Source of the DNA: Hyaloscypha bicolor E
Taxonomy: Eukaryota; Ascomycota; Leotiomycetes; Helotiales; Hyaloscyphaceae
Assembly: GCF_002865645.1 (NCBI RefSeq)
Contig: NW_020194589.1
Coordinates: 418,812 to 482,811, forward strand
Direction of reading: 5' to 3'
DNA length: 64,000 nt
Below, piece after piece: positions 23,453-32,930 of this stretch. Both the position numbers and the translations under genes were made by a program. Position 1 is the stretch's first letter, and each line of letters begins with the position of its first letter. A model generated the notes under the pieces. That model saw only the letters and a program-made list of their open reading frames with translations, made no database searches and was not told where the DNA came from.

Positions 23453-25561
23453 TTAGATTAAAGTAAACACTTTCTCCCGTTTGAGACCCTCTTCCAACGA
23501 CTCCCCAAACATAATTCCGTGCACATAACACTCGCCAATAAACCTGTATTTGCCACCAACAACAGGACGAAGAATAAAAGGTGTCTTGCCCCCAATCAGC
23601 ACGCATACCAAGTCTCCAATCTCCAGGGTGATATCACCAATACCAATATAGCCCTTCTCCGTACCAAAAAGCTGCCTTCCGCGACAGGTAACCTGCAAAT
23701 CCCTCGAAAACGTAGGGGATTTTATATGCTTCCCGACTAAAGCCTCCAACCTCTTATATTCCCCCTCCCACTCTGTCCTCAAGTTTTCGACATCATCAGT
23801 TCGTCCATCTTCCTCAAAGATCTTGATTGTCTGTTTGTAGATGGAAACACAGAAATGCTGGAAGTCAATAGCATGATAAATTTCTTCTCCTTGACTGGCC
23901 ATCAAGGAAACGGTGTCAGCCATGGTAAGTGTCTGCGCGAATACTTCGTCGATACTCTCACTTGTTGGATAAGCGGCGTTTCTGTCTGGAATAACGCTCC
24001 ATATATCTGTTACCAAGTCCCAAAGTCGGGAGCGAGACAAGGGCAATTCATGAAGTATTTCTTTGGTGATGGTGATAGTCCCGGATTCGAAGCCCCTGAG
24101 GGAAATCTCGTATGGTGTCTTTGTGTCTACGGGTGGGTGGTATTCGGTTCCTCCTGCGCAGAAATGGACTGAGCTCTTTAGTCCGGAAATTATGAACATA
24201 CGTGGTGATTCGTTTTCTTTCCTAACGTTGCTTGCTTGGAGCGGAAGATGCCAGCAAGCTACCCATGATGGAAGGGGTTCGTCAGGATCCATTTCTCGTT
24301 TCTTGCTCTCTTCCGAAGGTACCGTCTTTTGCTCTATGCGACTTGATGCTGGGTAATGCTTGACATGTGCAAGAACTTGAAGCGGATATCTGGATACTTC
24401 TGGTCCCGGGGGTGTTCCAAGCAGAACTCTTGACACGTCGGTATACACGTCTTTCACCGATCTGGTATAATCGACCTCGAACATCGCTTCCTCTTTCGCC
24501 AAGCCGAGCACGGCATACACCTTATCCACCTTCAGCGTAGCTTGCAGATGTCTCGTTGATTCAAGCAAGTCTATGAGCGGGATCGGACGCCATGTTTTTT
24601 CTCCGAATCCAATGCGAGAATATCCGCACAACGCGTAGACGTTGCGTACAACTTCGGCAAATCCTTCGAAGGTTTCCAGGTTCTGCAGCTTCAATTTCTG
24701 AAATTTCTGCAGGCCCAAGGGCTGTGAATAGCGTTTGTGTGCGAAAAATCGAATGGCAAGGCATAGATCCTTCCAGTCCAGCAAGTGTGTGCCTACTTGA
24801 ATCATGGCGACAGACGCAAATGCCGACTCCTGTTTGATCCAGCAGCGATAGAACCATGGTCGCTTGAGAATGCCTACCAAGGCCCCCCATTCATCTATGT
24901 CTTTCTGCACTTCCATCGACGGGAAACCCCTTGCACTATTTGCTTCGGCATTGAACTCCTCATGGGCTATAGCTGTCTGACCCCATCCAAAGTAATAGTA
25001 GAGTGCCCGGAGGAGCCAGTAGAAGAGCCAATTCGCCGATCTTCCAATAAACGGTATCTCGGACACGCCCAATTCCTGCTGTGCACATTTCGACGCAAGG
25101 CGTATAAGTGCAAAGGCGGTTTTCGTTTCGGCGTCTTCGGGACCGAGCCACACCACAACGCACGTGGCATACTGGTAGATATATTTCATGAAGGGAACTT
25201 GGACCGCTTTCTCTTCCTTATCCTCTTGATTGATGCATACGGCGTCGATCCAGAGCTTCCTCTCCACATTTACATACCGCAAGGCTTTCAACGCTTCAAA
25301 GAGGTTCTGGTTGATTTCGATCTCGGAGCCGTCGCAGACCAGCTTGTAGCGGGGTTGCTGTGCTCCCCAGGTATATGACAGTGCTTCGAAGCGGGGTTTA
25401 ATTCCTGTGACGGCACCGTCCGGACCAAACCGCAAGAACTTGGCAGTACCGAGCGAGCAGTGGATTTCTGAGCTTTGGTCGAGGGAAGGGAGAAGGGTGA
25501 GGATGCGGATTGTCTCAGAATCTACAGGTAGATTGTCGTAGATTGGAGATGAGGAAGGCAT
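23453..25561 (-). CDS. HET-domain protein, 702 residues, single exon
   Basis: Intact open frame. HET proteins act in heterokaryon (vegetative) incompatibility: the HET domain, distantly TIR-like, triggers cell death when non-self fusion is sensed. HET domain about residues 58-210, with FEALSYTWG (58-66), LWIDAVCINQED and VVVWLGPEDAETK. The middle part contains the usual WFYRCWIKQE block and FEVDYTRSVKDVYTDV. The C-terminus has the conserved IGDLVCVLIGGKTPFILRP and YRFIGECYVHGIM motifs. Length is normal for a HET protein without a nucleotide-binding or repeat domain. Start: ATG at 25561, directly ahead of the conserved ETIRILTLLPS segment. A degenerate paralogue follows within a few bases. No partner gene is evident. 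Confidence 0.92.
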   Translation of the reverse strand: MPSSSPIYDNLPVDSETIRILTLLPSLDQSSEIHCSLGTAKFLRFGPDGAVTGIKPRFEALSYTWGAQQPRYKLVCDGSEIEINQNLFEALKALRYVNVERKLWIDAVCINQEDKEEKAVQVPFMKYIYQYATCVVVWLGPEDAETKTAFALIRLASKCAQQELGVSEIPFIGRSANWLFYWLLRALYYYFGWGQTAIAHEEFNAEANSARGFPSMEVQKDIDEWGALVGILKRPWFYRCWIKQESAFASVAMIQVGTHLLDWKDLCLAIRFFAHKRYSQPLGLQKFQKLKLQNLETFEGFAEVVRNVYALCGYSRIGFGEKTWRPIPLIDLLESTRHLQATLKVDKVYAVLGLAKEEAMFEVDYTRSVKDVYTDVSRVLLGTPPGPEVSRYPLQVLAHVKHYPASSRIEQKTVPSEESKKREMDPDEPLPSWVACWHLPLQASNVRKENESPRMFIISGLKSSVHFCAGGTEYHPPVDTKTPYEISLRGFESGTITITKEILHELPLSRSRLWDLVTDIWSVIPDRNAAYPTSESIDEVFAQTLTMADTVSLMASQGEEIYHAIDFQHFCVSIYKQTIKIFEEDGRTDDVENLRTEWEGEYKRLEALVGKHIKSPTFSRDLQVTCRGRQLFGTEKGYIGIGDITLEIGDLVCVLIGGKTPFILRPVVGGKYRFIGECYVHGIMFGESLEEGLKREKVFTLI

Positions 25562-26132
25562 ATTGAAGCTGATTCCTTCGTCCTGAAAAGTGTACTGAAG
25601 ATAGAGGTTTCCCTTGAATGTGCTCAGTACTCGGAGTGTTCCATGTCTATTAAAGCAACCCCGCCCTGCCGAAAAAAATAACCAGAAGCATTAGCCATGG
25701 GGGCTGAGCAGTTCCCCGTCGTTAATCTTCGCCATATATTGCCAAAGTGGCGTCGAGCCGAATCCATTTTCAAGCCATCTCAATAGCGTGGGGGGGGGGG
25801 TTTCTTCTTCCTTTCCCCCTTGAAGTTTGCCGCTCTCGGCAGACGCCGACACAATAACGCCATTGCATGTGGGTACATTCATTATGACGCTTAAAGATGC
25901 TCGGCGCTTCGCAATAGTAGAACGACCCACTCATTCGCGGTAATGAAATTCCTGGTTAAGGACTCGGACACTATGCCAGGGGACTGTTACAATAACGTGC
26001 CACAAGTATTCGCACAGGGTCAGTGCGAAACGCCACCAATTTAAATGCCGCTTTGGTAACCCTTCCTTCTTTCTTCTCCCCCCTTTTCTCAATATATTCT
26101 CATTATAGCACGCCGCAGCCCTATATTAAGCT
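25562..26132. other. Spacer between the HET gene and a dead transposase
   Basis: Contains the HET gene's upstream region. Short frames only. A ten-base G tract lies at about 25790-25799. An imperfect inverted pair (TATTCGCAC / GTGCGAAA) at about 26008-26031 may be the decayed end of the adjoining Tc1-like element. Confidence 0.45.
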
Positions 26133-27349
26133 CGCAAATGCGGAGCACGTATTACTGCCCTTACGAAATTTGTCGAAGGAAGACCTTCTGATTTTGACGC
26201 AATCCTTACAAAAACTGGTGTTTCCAAGTCGGGATGCTACAAGCTCAGATCCAAGGCTGTATCACGTGGTTGGATGCCAGGCACAGTTGTAGAGGTAGAG
26301 CACGTTGAAGATGCTCCTCGTTCTGGCCGTCCAAAGACCTCCACGGCACTGCTTTGTTTATTATTCAAACAATGACCAAGAACTCCACGACGCGTGGGTG
26401 GTTATATGCCCGCATCACAGCTGAAGCCACAGGGACGCCTGGTCGTCAATCATTCTTTGAAAGTACTGTTTTTGGGGTACTTGCTAAGAATGGCTATGGC
26501 GTTTTTAAGAGGTCTGCGAAGCCAGAGTTAACGGAAGCAGCTAAGAAGGCTCGTTTAGCGTGGTGTTTAGAGAGGAAGGATTGGACTATTAAGGACTAGA
26601 AAAAAGTGATTTTTTCAGATGAGACTAGTGTTGTCTTAGAGGGAGTGAGAGGAAAGAGAAGAGTGTGGAGGAATAAGGGTGAGACGTATTACCCGCACGT
26701 GGTAATCATAGATAGAAGGGTAGAAGGAGTTCATGTGATGGAGCTGTTTCTCATGGGATTATAAGGGCCCCTACCATATCTGGGAAAAGGAGACTATTGC
26801 TGAGAGGAAGGCTATGCAAGCTGATTTGAAACGCCATAATGACGCACGATACGAAGAGGACAAGGCCAAGTGGGAGCTTGAATATGCGATGACTCGTATC
26901 TATATTATATGCAACCAAAGCGGGCCGTGTGCTCAGTTCAAGCATACTAAAGACACTGGTGCGTATATTGTCAAGGAAGGACGCGGCGGTATCAATTGAT
27001 ACAACTACCAAAAGAAGATCTTGATACCAAAGCTTCTACCCTTTGCAAAGGAGTGCCTTAAAAAGAGGCCTGGAATTGTTGTTCAAGAGGATAATGCTCT
27101 TGCGTATGCTTCAAGGTATTAACAAGAGGTTTACGATATATAGGAGATTGTGAAGTTGCTCTGGCCTTCAAACTCCCCAGATCTAAACGCAATTGAGCCT
27201 ACTTGGTTCTGGAAGAAGAGGTAAACTACAAAGCGGGGCCCAATTACATCTGAAAAGGCATTGCGAGAGGCATGGATCAAGGGTTGGAGAGAACTATCCC
27301 AAGAGAGGATACAGGCTTGGATTCAGCGAGTATATGAGCACGTGTGTTG
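26133..27349 (+). pseudogene. Dead Tc1/mariner transposase
   Basis: Blocks read in order on the plus strand: helix-turn-helix part ALTKFVEGRPSDFDAI, TGVSKSGCYKLRSKAVSRGW and EDAPRSGRPKTS (26140-26340). After a frame change come MTKNSTTRGWLYARI... and KKARLAWCLERKDW (to 26596). An in-frame TAG at 26597-26599 stands where the family has Trp. Then come VIFSDETSVVLEGVRGKRRV (first catalytic Asp), VVQEDNAL (second Asp, about 27080-27105), SPDLNAIEPTWFWKK (Glu, about 27175-27220), and ERIQAWIQRVYEHV at the end. Spacing fits the DD34E group. At least three stops and two shifts. Composition is only mildly AT-shifted, so it is a milder relic than the other transposons here. Element ends are not resolved. 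Confidence 0.8.
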
Positions 27350-28323
27350 AATTGGTACGTTACCTTAGCTAGCTTACCAGTCCGTCCAGCACCAGGTTCA
27401 ACCACTAATTTAGTACTCTCCACTCTCATTTGTAATGCGTCACTTGCGGAGCTTACCAAGCTCACTAATATATTGTCATTTTGATTACTTTTGCTTTATC
27501 AGCTGATTTATAATATATCGGAGAAAGCTGGCTCGGCATTATCGATATCGCCAATAGGCAATGGGAATAAAGACCCTTACGTAGGACACTTTCTCCTCTG
27601 CTTTCAGACTTCACTCTGCTATATATAATCATTCTACGTGCCGTTAACTCTTAATATCTCGCTTTTATACCCATATATTGATCCCTTCTTCAATAACGTG
27701 CAAGAGGTAATTAAGTGTGATGGCGATAATTTGTATAAAGGTCGGAAGGCAGGTCAATCAAAGCAGAAGGCTAGGTAGATAAAAATTTATGCTTCAATCT
27801 CCTTGATTAGGCCAATCAGAGCTTACAGGGGCCTCTTCAGGGGCGCTAAGCTCCCATTTTAAGAGCCCCTAGCACCTTACAGGGCCTCAGCGCCTGTATT
27901 ACCCAGACTTATGACCGCGGCCTTCGTATATGCAGTAAGCTTCCGTATATGCAGTAAGCTCCCATGGGGGTAACGTGAACTTTATATCTTACTTGTGCAG
28001 CAATAGGTTGTTCGACCGTGAACATTGAGTCTGACCTTGATGTCTGACCTTGATGACTCCACAACCCGAAGGGTACGAAAAGCCCTAAGTGTCACATGTG
28101 CCAGCGTAGTGTGAGGCGCCTAATAAGCAGAGAATCACGTAAGGGAGAACTGATATAAGTGATGCTTGCAAGTTGTAATTCAAGTCGACCACAGCTAAAC
28201 TCTGTCTCCTAAGCTTCCAAACTGCCAGCTGTAATAAAGGGGTGCCGCACATGCCCTGAAACTAGTCGAAAACGGGCCTAAAACCGCCTGAATCACGTCT
28301 CTGCCAGCCACGTGCCCGTCACA
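27350..28323. other. Intergenic region with short repeats
   Basis: No gene recognised. A 20-bp unit (CCGTATATGCAGTAAGCT) is tandemly duplicated at about 27922-27960. Around 28074-28112 there is a segment similar, in inverted orientation, to 28810-28848, so the foldback repeat described next may once have extended this far and been split by about 210 bp of inserted DNA. Confidence 0.45.
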
Positions 28324-28819
28324 CGCAGGTCAGAGGTTTGGCATATAGCGCATTAAGCATATATTACCCTGCAGCCTTACAATGCCGCACCCCACTAAAA
28401 AGTTAAGCACTAAACCCTGCAGCCTTACTATGCCGCACCTCACTAAAAAGTTAATTTTAGTGCTTAGCTTTTTAGTGGGGTGCGGCATAGTACGAAGGCG
28501 GGCGGCATTAAAATTCGTCCAATTAGCTAAGGGAAGGCGGCCGCAGTCTTGACTCTCGCAATATAGAAATTCTCGTAATTCCGTATTACATTTAATTATT
28601 AAGGAAATTCTACGAAAGTTAGATTTGTTTCTTTTCTATCCCACACAGCTATTTTAAAGGGTTTAGACTCTGCATTCAGATCTGGTGTGATTTTTAAAAC
28701 GTAGCGATTTTGGTGTTCCTCGCCTTTTAGCAGATGGACGGTTTTTAATGCCGCCCGCCTTCGTAAGGCTGCAGGGTAATATATGCTTAATGCGCTATAT
28801 GCCAAACCTCTGATCTGCG
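28324..28819. repeat. Foldback element with 57-bp inverted ends and an internal hairpin
   Basis: 28324-28380 and 28763-28819 are inverted copies differing at one position (GGTTTGGCATATAGCGCATT is shared). Inside, a 40-47 bp unit starting CCCTGCAGCCTTAC is tandemly duplicated (28368-28414 and 28415-28454). Its reverse complement follows at 28455-28492, so 28380-28492 can form a long hairpin. This looks like a non-autonomous DNA element (foldback or MITE). No coding capacity: the 75-codon frame on the minus strand here is explained by the repeat. Confidence 0.7.
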
Positions 28820-28958
28820 CTGACACATGTCACGCTTAGGGCTTTCCGTAGAAGGGCGTAAATATCCTGCAAGACTAGTTATTGTGACGGAAATTACTCT
28901 CCGATCTATCTACATTCTCTTTTGTAGCATGTTGCTGGCGTAAGACGTCTATAAGATT

Positions 28959-29109
28959 ATCCCTTCGTCTGGTGGGACATGTCCGGCGCTAAGGTTAGCG
29001 GCCGCACAAATGCGCATGGCCTGATTGGTGGAGACAGTTTCATTTTGGCCGAACAAGGGATATTCGTTGCGGCCGCCAGCGCTGGACATTTCTCACCAGA
29101 CGAAGGGAT
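28959..29109. mobile_element. MITE-like element, about 151 bp
   Basis: 32-bp terminal inverted repeats at 28959-28990 and 29078-29109 begin ATCCCTTCGTCTGGTG and differ at three positions. GCGGCCGC occurs near both inner ends. The internal part is about 87 bp and has no coding potential. No clear target-site duplication. Size and structure fit a miniature inverted-repeat transposable element. Confidence 0.65.
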
Positions 29110-29271
29110 GAACCTTGATCACGAAGCTCCGTCTTCGTAATACCGCTTACTATTACTAAACGATTCAGCTTCGGAGAGTCCGGCGAGACAAATTAGCTCT
29201 TCCGATGATGCGGATATCTGTATACTCGCCTTTAACCCTTGAGCAGTAGAGAAAGAGGTGAAGTCGTTGGG

Positions 29272-29278
29272 TATATAA
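29272..29278 (+). promoter_or_regulatory. TATA box of the secreted-protein gene
   Basis: TATATAA 135 bp upstream of the ATG at 29413, followed by a CA/TC-rich leader typical of highly expressed fungal genes. Confidence 0.55.
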
Positions 29279-29412
29279 GTCCGACTTGGATCTCAATCAA
29301 GATCAATTCTCCACCATCAACAACATCCAGATCTACACAGAACTTGAGCATCAAACTATCCAGAAATTCTTCTACTACTTCATCCTCAAGCCAGTTCCAC
29401 AATACAATCACA

Positions 29413-29790
29413 ATGAAGTTCACCAGCACTACCGTCGCCATCCTCAGCGCCATGATGGCGAAGACTGCCTTCGCCGCCAACTTCAACTACGGTGTCGCGA
29501 CTTATGATGACGGGCATCAAGATCATGCCATCTGGGTTAATGGCGAGAGCGCTTGCAACTACGCATACCTCGGTTCCAATAGCGAAAACCCTTGCTCCTA
29601 CAACGGCGGCTGGTTCTCGCTCGATCAAGTCACTTACAGGCTCACCGGATGCGGAGGTTCAAGCTTCTGCATTCTGAACGCTGATGGGAGCGGAAACTCT
29701 TGTGCTCAATACGTACCTGAAAACCCAATAGGTGGCTGCTCGAACAGCTTTGGATCATACAATGTTCAGCAACAGTACTACTTTCCCTAA
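29413..29790 (+). CDS. Small secreted cysteine-rich protein, effector candidate
   Basis: 125 residues. The N-terminus MKFTSTTVAILSAMMAKTAFA is a clear signal peptide with a cleavage site after AFA. The mature part has about 104 residues and six cysteines (SAC, NPC, TGC, SFC, NSC, GGC contexts), suggesting three disulphides, and is rich in Gly, Asn, Ser and Tyr. No known domain recognised. The open frame extends upstream to 29239, but the ATG at 29413 is the first that gives a signal peptide. It has its own TATA box, no introns, and normal codon use inside a transposon-rich region. Small secreted cysteine-rich proteins near AT-rich repeats are typical places for host-interaction effectors or antimicrobial proteins; the role here is inferred only. 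Confidence 0.75.
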   Translation: MKFTSTTVAILSAMMAKTAFAANFNYGVATYDDGHQDHAIWVNGESACNYAYLGSNSENPCSYNGGWFSLDQVTYRLTGCGGSSFCILNADGSGNSCAQYVPENPIGGCSNSFGSYNVQQQYYFP

Positions 29791-29840
29791 GTTCTGTTAT
29801 AAACGCCTTCAATGAACTTGGCGATAGTGGAAGATATGGC

Positions 29841-29925
29841 GGGAGGTGCGATTGTTAGGGAGGTGCGATTGTTAGGGAGGTGCGATTGTTAGGGAGGTGC
29901 GATTGTTAGGGAGGTGCGATTGTTA
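29841..29925 (+). repeat. Tandem repeat, 17 bp x 5
   Basis: Five perfect adjacent copies of GGGAGGTGCGATTGTTA, starting about 50 bp after the stop codon of the secreted-protein gene and so probably within its 3' untranslated or terminator region. Perfect identity suggests recent expansion. Confidence 0.95.
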
Positions 29926-30785
29926 GTGATGGATTTAACCTTCTACGCTTTTTTAAGCCCACATTTTTGCTTTGGTTTCGCCCTTCAGACCATTAGCATA
30001 GAAAACTTGGTTTCTGCCACCCATTTCTTATAACGTTTACATGTGAATTCATATATGGCATGTGGGGCCGGATGGGGCTAGCTCCTATCAAGCCTACTAA
30101 GAGAATATGGCCCTCCGCTCCTAGCGAGGATCACTACGGAAAGCGATAAGGATCAAGTGATCAAGCGATTTTCGAATCCGGTTTTCGACTTTTGATGTCC
30201 GATTTATGGCCCGTACTCACCCCACCAAAAATCGCCCACATACCACACCCCCTCTCCCTGTACCTCTACCTATTATTACTGCTTAAAATACTACTCTCTC
30301 TTTGATTCTTATATATATATATAAGACAGGGGTGAGAGGTGAGGGGTGGGTGGGGGAGAGGGGGGGAAGGTGGAGGGCGAGTGAGTAGATGAAAAGTGAA
30401 AAGTGAAAAGCGAAAAGTAGAAAGCGAAAAGCGAAAAGCGAGATTCGAGGCATGCAACTCGCTAGAAAAAGGAAGCCCTATAATTATAGGCTACTTATTG
30501 CTAAATTTTGGGGCTACGGTCGCTAAGTTACAGGCTATAGGTACTAAAAATTTAGTAATATAAATTTTTGGTTAAGTTCTCTCGCTTTGCTTCCCCCTCC
30601 CCTTTCTTCCTATAAGCCCCCCCCCCTCTCTTATTTATATATATATATAGAGAGAGAGAGAGAGAAAGAGAGAGAAGAATTAAAGAAAGTAAATATTCGA
30701 AATAATAATAGAGGTATAGAGAGAGGATATAATATATGGGTATAATATATAGTATTTGCGATTTTTAGTAGGATATATATATACT
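29926..30785. other. Gene-free stretch with simple repeats
   Basis: Contains a (TA)n run near 30309-30321, a G-rich purine block 30328-30380, an array of GAAAAGYG-type 7-9 bp units at about 30390-30442, a C tract near 30617-30626, and a GA microsatellite at 30648-30678. It forms the left shoulder of the large retrotransposon nest. No gene recognised. Confidence 0.6.
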
Positions 30786-31082
30786 ATAAATATAATAAAT
30801 ATATATAATAATATATAGACAGGTATTAGATATCGTGGATTTAGTTTCCTATTTTAGATAAAGCTTATAATTGGAATTATATGAATTATATGAGATTACA
30901 TTTCCTAATTAAGTAAAGAACTTTATATATTTAGCTAAGTACTAGGGAATATATAGAAAGATACTTCTAGCTTTAGAAAGAAATATTAATTAGTCTTTTA
31001 TTAGAATTAATTCTTGAAATTAGTTATATTTATAAGTATTATTCTATAACTTATATATTACTCTATTATTATATATCTTATA
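30786..31082 (+). repeat. Gypsy LTR, first copy
   Basis: Aligns with 43157-43469 and 49859-50479. Contains TTAGTTTCCTATTTTAGATA (30840 region) and ends TATCTTATA, where the undamaged copy reads GTGCCTCACA. The start is set where similarity to the third copy begins and is accurate to a few bases. Confidence 0.7.
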
Positions 31083-32758
31083 TTCTAATTAATCTAACCT
31101 TTAGAAAGTAGTTTATTATAAGATAATTAAATTATTAATAGACAAAATTATTAATAGCTAAAATATTAACTAGAAAAAGTGCCTCTATTACTATTAGAGT
31201 AATCTAACCGGATATTTAGAAAAGTACCTAATTAGATACTCTTTATATTACCTAATTAGAAAAAAGAAATAGAATTCAGATATTTCTAGAACTAGCTAAT
31301 AGAATAATAATAATAGAGAAATTAGTAGTAGCTTATTATTATATTACTAAATTAAAAACAAAGATATAATAAAGAAAGGATCTAGAAAAGCTAAAAGCTT
31401 AAATTTATTATTTTAAAAATATTCGAATATCTAATATAAAGCCTATTATATTTCTAGTAATATTCTTAGTTTAAAGAATTTTAAAACCCCGAAAACTACT
31501 AATTTATAAAAAAAAAGAATATTAAAGAAGCCTAGAACTTCTTTTACTAGATAGAATTAAAATAATATAAAGATAATAAAATTATCTAGGCTATAAATAT
31601 AATAAAGATTATATATTATATTTCCTGTTTTAAGAATATAGCCAGGAATATCTAGAAATATAGGAAATAATTAGTAAATATTAATATTATAAATTAAAAG
31701 ACCTTTAATAAATTTATAGAGAATTCTATTTTAGATCTAGAAAACTATAATAATAATACTTTTACTAAATTTAAGAATATAAAATAGTAGCTAAATTAAA
31801 GTATTTAAAGCTTTATATTTTACTTAAATAGTTTATTAAATAATTTAAGATATATGAGTTTACTATAAAAGTAAAATAATTTATTTAATAGTTTAAAATA
31901 AGAGATTCGAAATAAGATTAATTATTAAAGAAATATTTTATAAGAAAGAAAAAGGCTTATTTTTATAATTATAAGAATTAAAAATAATTTAAATTTATTT
32001 ATTTAATAAAAATATAATAATAAATTAATAGAATAGTAAAAGAAAGAAAAAAGAAAGAAAAAAGAAAGAAAAAAGAAAATAGAAAAGAAATATATTTTTA
32101 TTATAAAATTTATAAAACCGAAATAATAAAAATATAATAATAAAATCTAATATAGTATTTATATTAGGATTTATAAAACCGGATATAATTCGCTTTATTT
32201 ATTAGAAAAAGAATTATTATATTACTATTTATCTAAATTAGGAAAAACTGATTTATTATAACTATAATAAGTCTAGCTATAAAATATATAAATATCTAGA
32301 ACTAAAAAAGCCGGGAAACGAATATATTTTATAATAGTTATATTCGTTTATATTATTGAAAACAAAGCCTATAAAAACGAGAATAGTAATTAAAGTTATT
32401 ATTAAAATAAGGAAAAATAAATATAGAATTAGAATATTAGTTAATTCGAATATAAAAGCTAATTATATAAGAAGAAATTAGTTTTAAATATAAGAATTCT
32501 ATTAATATTAAGAATAACTCTTTTAATTTTATTAAAAAAAAAGATTCATTTATATAAAGATTATATTCTTAGAATTATTACCGAAAATATATTAGAGAAC
32601 TAAACAAAAGCTAATATATATTTTATATTATATGATTTTAATTTTAATTATATTAATATAACATTTGAATTCTTATAGCTTTATTATATTAATTTCCTAA
32701 TTTCTTTTAGAAAAGTAATATAGAAATACTAGTTTTAATAATAGAAAATTAAAGTTTT

Positions 32759-32930
32759 TATTAATTTACTAATAATATATAATACTATTATATAGGTATG
32801 AAATACTATTTATATAAGGTTAGTAAAGTTATTCTTTAGAAATAAGAAATATAGTATTATAATATTAATATATAATATAAAGTTATATAACTATATTATA
32901 TAACTATTAATAGCTATAGCTATACTAATA
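32759..32930 (-). repeat. Copia LTR, left copy (172 bp)
   Basis: Direct repeat of 38837-39044; carries an internal deletion of about 55 bp relative to that copy. Confidence 0.7.

Noticed and set aside
29841..29925. Regular repeat array considered as CRISPR
   Set aside because: The units are directly adjacent with no spacers, and this is a eukaryotic genome.
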